Assembly (NCBI GenBank): GCA_030668225.1
Contig: DAOUUI010000008.1
Location: 1 to 33,496, forward strand
DNA: 33,496 nt
From: Deltaproteobacteria bacterium
GTDB lineage: Bacteria; Desulfobacterota; Deferrimicrobia; Deferrimicrobiales; Deferrimicrobiaceae
Direction of reading: 5' to 3'
The notes under the pieces were generated by a model. The model made no database searches. It saw only the letters and a list, made by a program, of their open reading frames with translations, and was not told the origin of the DNA. A program made the translations under genes and the position numbers. This document shows, in pieces, positions 31,918 to 33,496 of the stretch. How positions within the stretch are numbered: the first letter of the stretch is position 1; every line of letters begins with the position of its first letter.

Positions 31918-32749
31918 CGAAAAACACGAAATCCCGCTCGCAGGCGTTGGCGAGGAGGGGAGCGAGATCCCGTCCGCGGACGAACAGACCCCCGGGATCC
32001 GGCTCAAGCTCGAGATCTTCGAGGGGCCGCTCGATCTTCTGCTCCACCTCGTCCGGGAGAACCGGCTCGACATCTACGACATCCCCATCGCGACGATAAC
32101 GGAACAGTACCTTTCCTACATCGACGTGATGAAGACCCTGAACCTGGATATCGCGGGCGAGTTCCTGGTGATGGCGGCGACGCTTCTGTACGTCAAGTCC
32201 CGGTCGCTGCTCCCGCGGCACGACGACGACCTGGAGCCGGGAGAAGACCCGGAGGTGATGCGGGCCGAGCTCTCCCGACGGCTGGTGGAGTACGAGAGGA
32301 TGAAGGAGGCGGCGGGGCGCTTGGCCGAGAGGCCGATCCTGGGCCGGGACGTCTTCGTCCGGGATTTCCTGGGCGAGGAGATCCCGGAGGGGGAGGTGGC
32401 GATCACCGAGCTGTCGCTTGCCGATCTTATCTCCGCCTTCAGGGACGTTTTGGAAAATATGCCAAAGGGGGAGGGCGTCGAGATCTTCGTGGACCGTCTC
32501 TCCATGGCGGACGCCATCGCTTTCCTCCTCGACCGGTTAAAAGAAGAGGGCTCCATCCGGTTCGACCAGCTCCTGAAGGAATTCACGACGAAGAACGAGA
32601 TCCTCTCGTTCTTTCTTGGCATACTGGAACTGATACGGCTAAGGACGGTGAAGGCGTACCAGGCGATCCCGATGGGGCTGATCACCATCGTGCCCGCCGT
32701 CCGGGAGGGGGAAGATGGAACAGGAACCGAAGACTCCGACGAAGAGTGA
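31904..32749 (+). CDS. scpA: Segregation and condensation protein A, probable CTG start
   Basis: 281 residues if it starts at CTG 31904 (M-SEFDEKHEIPLAGVGEE). It is the kleisin subunit of the SMC-ScpAB condensin. The conserved N-terminal kleisin helix begins about 45 residues in: IRLKLEIFEGPLDLLLHLV, RLDIYDIPIATITEQYL and FLVMAATLLYVKSRSLLP. The C-terminal winged helix (SIRFDQLLKEF) also fits. Between an in-frame TGA at 31886 and the GTG at 32126, deep inside the kleisin domain, there is no ATG, GTG or TTG. The only suitably placed candidate is CTG 31904, 9 bases after AAAGAGG. It overlaps trpS by 14 bases and scpB by 35. Confidence 0.85.
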   Translation: MSEFDEKHEIPLAGVGEEGSEIPSADEQTPGIRLKLEIFEGPLDLLLHLVRENRLDIYDIPIATITEQYLSYIDVMKTLNLDIAGEFLVMAATLLYVKSRSLLPRHDDDLEPGEDPEVMRAELSRRLVEYERMKEAAGRLAERPILGRDVFVRDFLGEEIPEGEVAITELSLADLISAFRDVLENMPKGEGVEIFVDRLSMADAIAFLLDRLKEEGSIRFDQLLKEFTTKNEILSFFLGILELIRLRTVKAYQAIPMGLITIVPAVREGEDGTGTEDSDEE

Positions 32750-33496
32750 GGAGTCGCCCAAGGCTGCGGCAGTTCTTTCGGAACCGGATCTCTTTCGGGC
32801 GGTATCCGCCCTGGAATCCCTTCTGCTCGTCTCCTCGCAGCCTCTTTCGCCAGAAAGAATAGGAAACCTCCTTGGCGGCCTTTCGAAGCAGGAGGTGGAC
32901 GAGGTGCTAAGGGCCATAAGAACCCGGTACACCGCGGAAGGGTCGGGGATCCTCGTCGAAGAGGTGGCCAAGGGCTTTCAGTTGCGCACGAACCCGGCCA
33001 ACCAGGACTTCGTCCGGAAACTCTTCGAGACGAAGCCGCCAAGGTTTACCCGCCCCTCCCTGGAGACGCTGGCGGTGGTCGCCTACCACCAGCCGGTAAC
33101 CCGCCTGGAGATGGAGCAGATCCGCGGCGTCGACTGCGCCGGGGCGCTTAAAACCCTCATGGAGCGAAGGCTTGTCAAGGTGACGGGAAAGAAGGACGTG
33201 CCGGGCCGGCCATACCTGTTCGGCACGACCCGCGAGTTTCTCGAAGTCTTCTCGCTTTCAACCCTCTCCGAGCTCCCCTCGATGCGCGACATCAAGGAAT
33301 TCCTGTCGGAAAAGACCGGCACGCCGGTGCCCCAGCCTTCCGGGGACCCGCAGTTTTTTGCCGGATTTGGCGGCCAGGCAGGCGCGGGAGAGGAGCTTGG
33401 GGTCGAACTGGAGGAGGTCTTGCACGGGGAACCCCTGGTGGCGATCATAAACGAGCTGCCCGAGGGGGTCTCGGACGACGTGCTGGTCGAGGCGGC
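32715..33496 (+). CDS. scpB: Segregation and condensation protein B, 3' end beyond window
   Basis: 260 complete codons to the window edge with no stop. ATG at 32715 after GGGAGGGGGAAG, overlapping the scpA end by 35 bases. ScpB is a tandem winged-helix dimer that binds the ScpA kleisin in condensin. Conserved parts: ALESLLLVSSQPLSPERI (first winged helix), SLETLAVVAYHQPVTRLEME, IRGVDCAGALKTLMERRLVK and GRPYLFGTTREFLEVFSL. The acidic residues after about 215 are a typical variable tail. Confidence 0.93.
   Translation, partial: MEQEPKTPTKSEESPKAAAVLSEPDLFRAVSALESLLLVSSQPLSPERIGNLLGGLSKQEVDEVLRAIRTRYTAEGSGILVEEVAKGFQLRTNPANQDFVRKLFETKPPRFTRPSLETLAVVAYHQPVTRLEMEQIRGVDCAGALKTLMERRLVKVTGKKDVPGRPYLFGTTREFLEVFSLSTLSELPSMRDIKEFLSEKTGTPVPQPSGDPQFFAGFGGQAGAGEELGVELEEVLHGEPLVAIINELPEGVSDDVLVEA

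Noticed and set aside
31914-32099. ATG at 31914 as the scpA start
   Set aside because: It is in a different frame that yields an Arg/Ser-rich shadow and stops after 61 codons; the kleisin domain is in the frame of CTG 31904.

Overview
The window is about 33.5 kb of mostly GC-rich bacterial chromosome. From about 3.9 kb to the right edge it is a dense, co-directional (+ strand) run of housekeeping genes, many joined by 4-base GTGA or ATGA stop/start overlaps. The neighbourhood cmk - ispH - rpsA - sppA - ihfB, the shikimate/aromatic run, and glnD - xer - DHH/CBS/nucleotidyltransferase fusion - M50 protease - trpS - scpA - scpB resemble what is known from Geobacter-like Desulfobacterota (Deltaproteobacteria). 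That taxonomic reading is an inference from gene order and protein style. No rRNA or other marker was available to test it.

Layout. (1) Bases 1-3.8 kb are an accessory patch with lower gene density and partly lower GC. It holds a truncated small membrane protein, a Spo0E-like small protein, a strongly folded intergenic element (651-792), a possible small minus-strand gene, and a minus-strand group: tRNA-Cys, a GlcG/HbpS-family protein, tRNA-Leu, and a secreted metallophosphoesterase whose C-terminal PKD domain and membrane anchor are split off by a frame break. (2) 3.9-9.1 kb: a UDP-sugar epimerase, pgi, mutL and miaA. (3) 9.1-15.0 kb: accA, then pheA, aroF, tyrA and aroA (four aromatic amino-acid enzymes), then cmk. 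(4) 15.0-18.9 kb: a 36-codon remnant of ispH, rpsA with a tandem (EDVIP)7 insert, sppA, ihfB and a HIT protein. (5) 18.9-26.8 kb: mutS, a secreted N-acetylmuramoyl-L-alanine amidase, glnD, a small phosphodiesterase and a Xer recombinase. (6) 26.8-33.5 kb: an AT-richer insertion carrying a membrane-anchored HIRAN-like protein, then a DHH-CBS-CBS-nucleotidyltransferase fusion, an M50 protease, trpS, scpA and scpB (cut by the window end).

The most informative hidden signal is at 26802-27513. The first eight codons of the DHH fusion gene occur twice, 682 bp apart, as diverged copies, and each begins with a valid start codon. The left copy sits just behind xer with a Shine-Dalgarno-like sequence and is now disconnected. 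The right copy is the working start and has no Shine-Dalgarno. The simplest reading is that a small element carrying the HIRAN-like gene inserted at the gene's 5' end and brought a replacement start and promoter. Other points to check are the nearly complete loss of ispH, the in-frame minisatellite in ribosomal protein S1, a probable CTG start for scpA, the three-way-junction structure at 653-751, and canonical -35/-10 promoters sitting inside the 3' ends of upstream genes.

No CRISPR array, insertion-sequence transposase, phage module or obvious defence system was seen.
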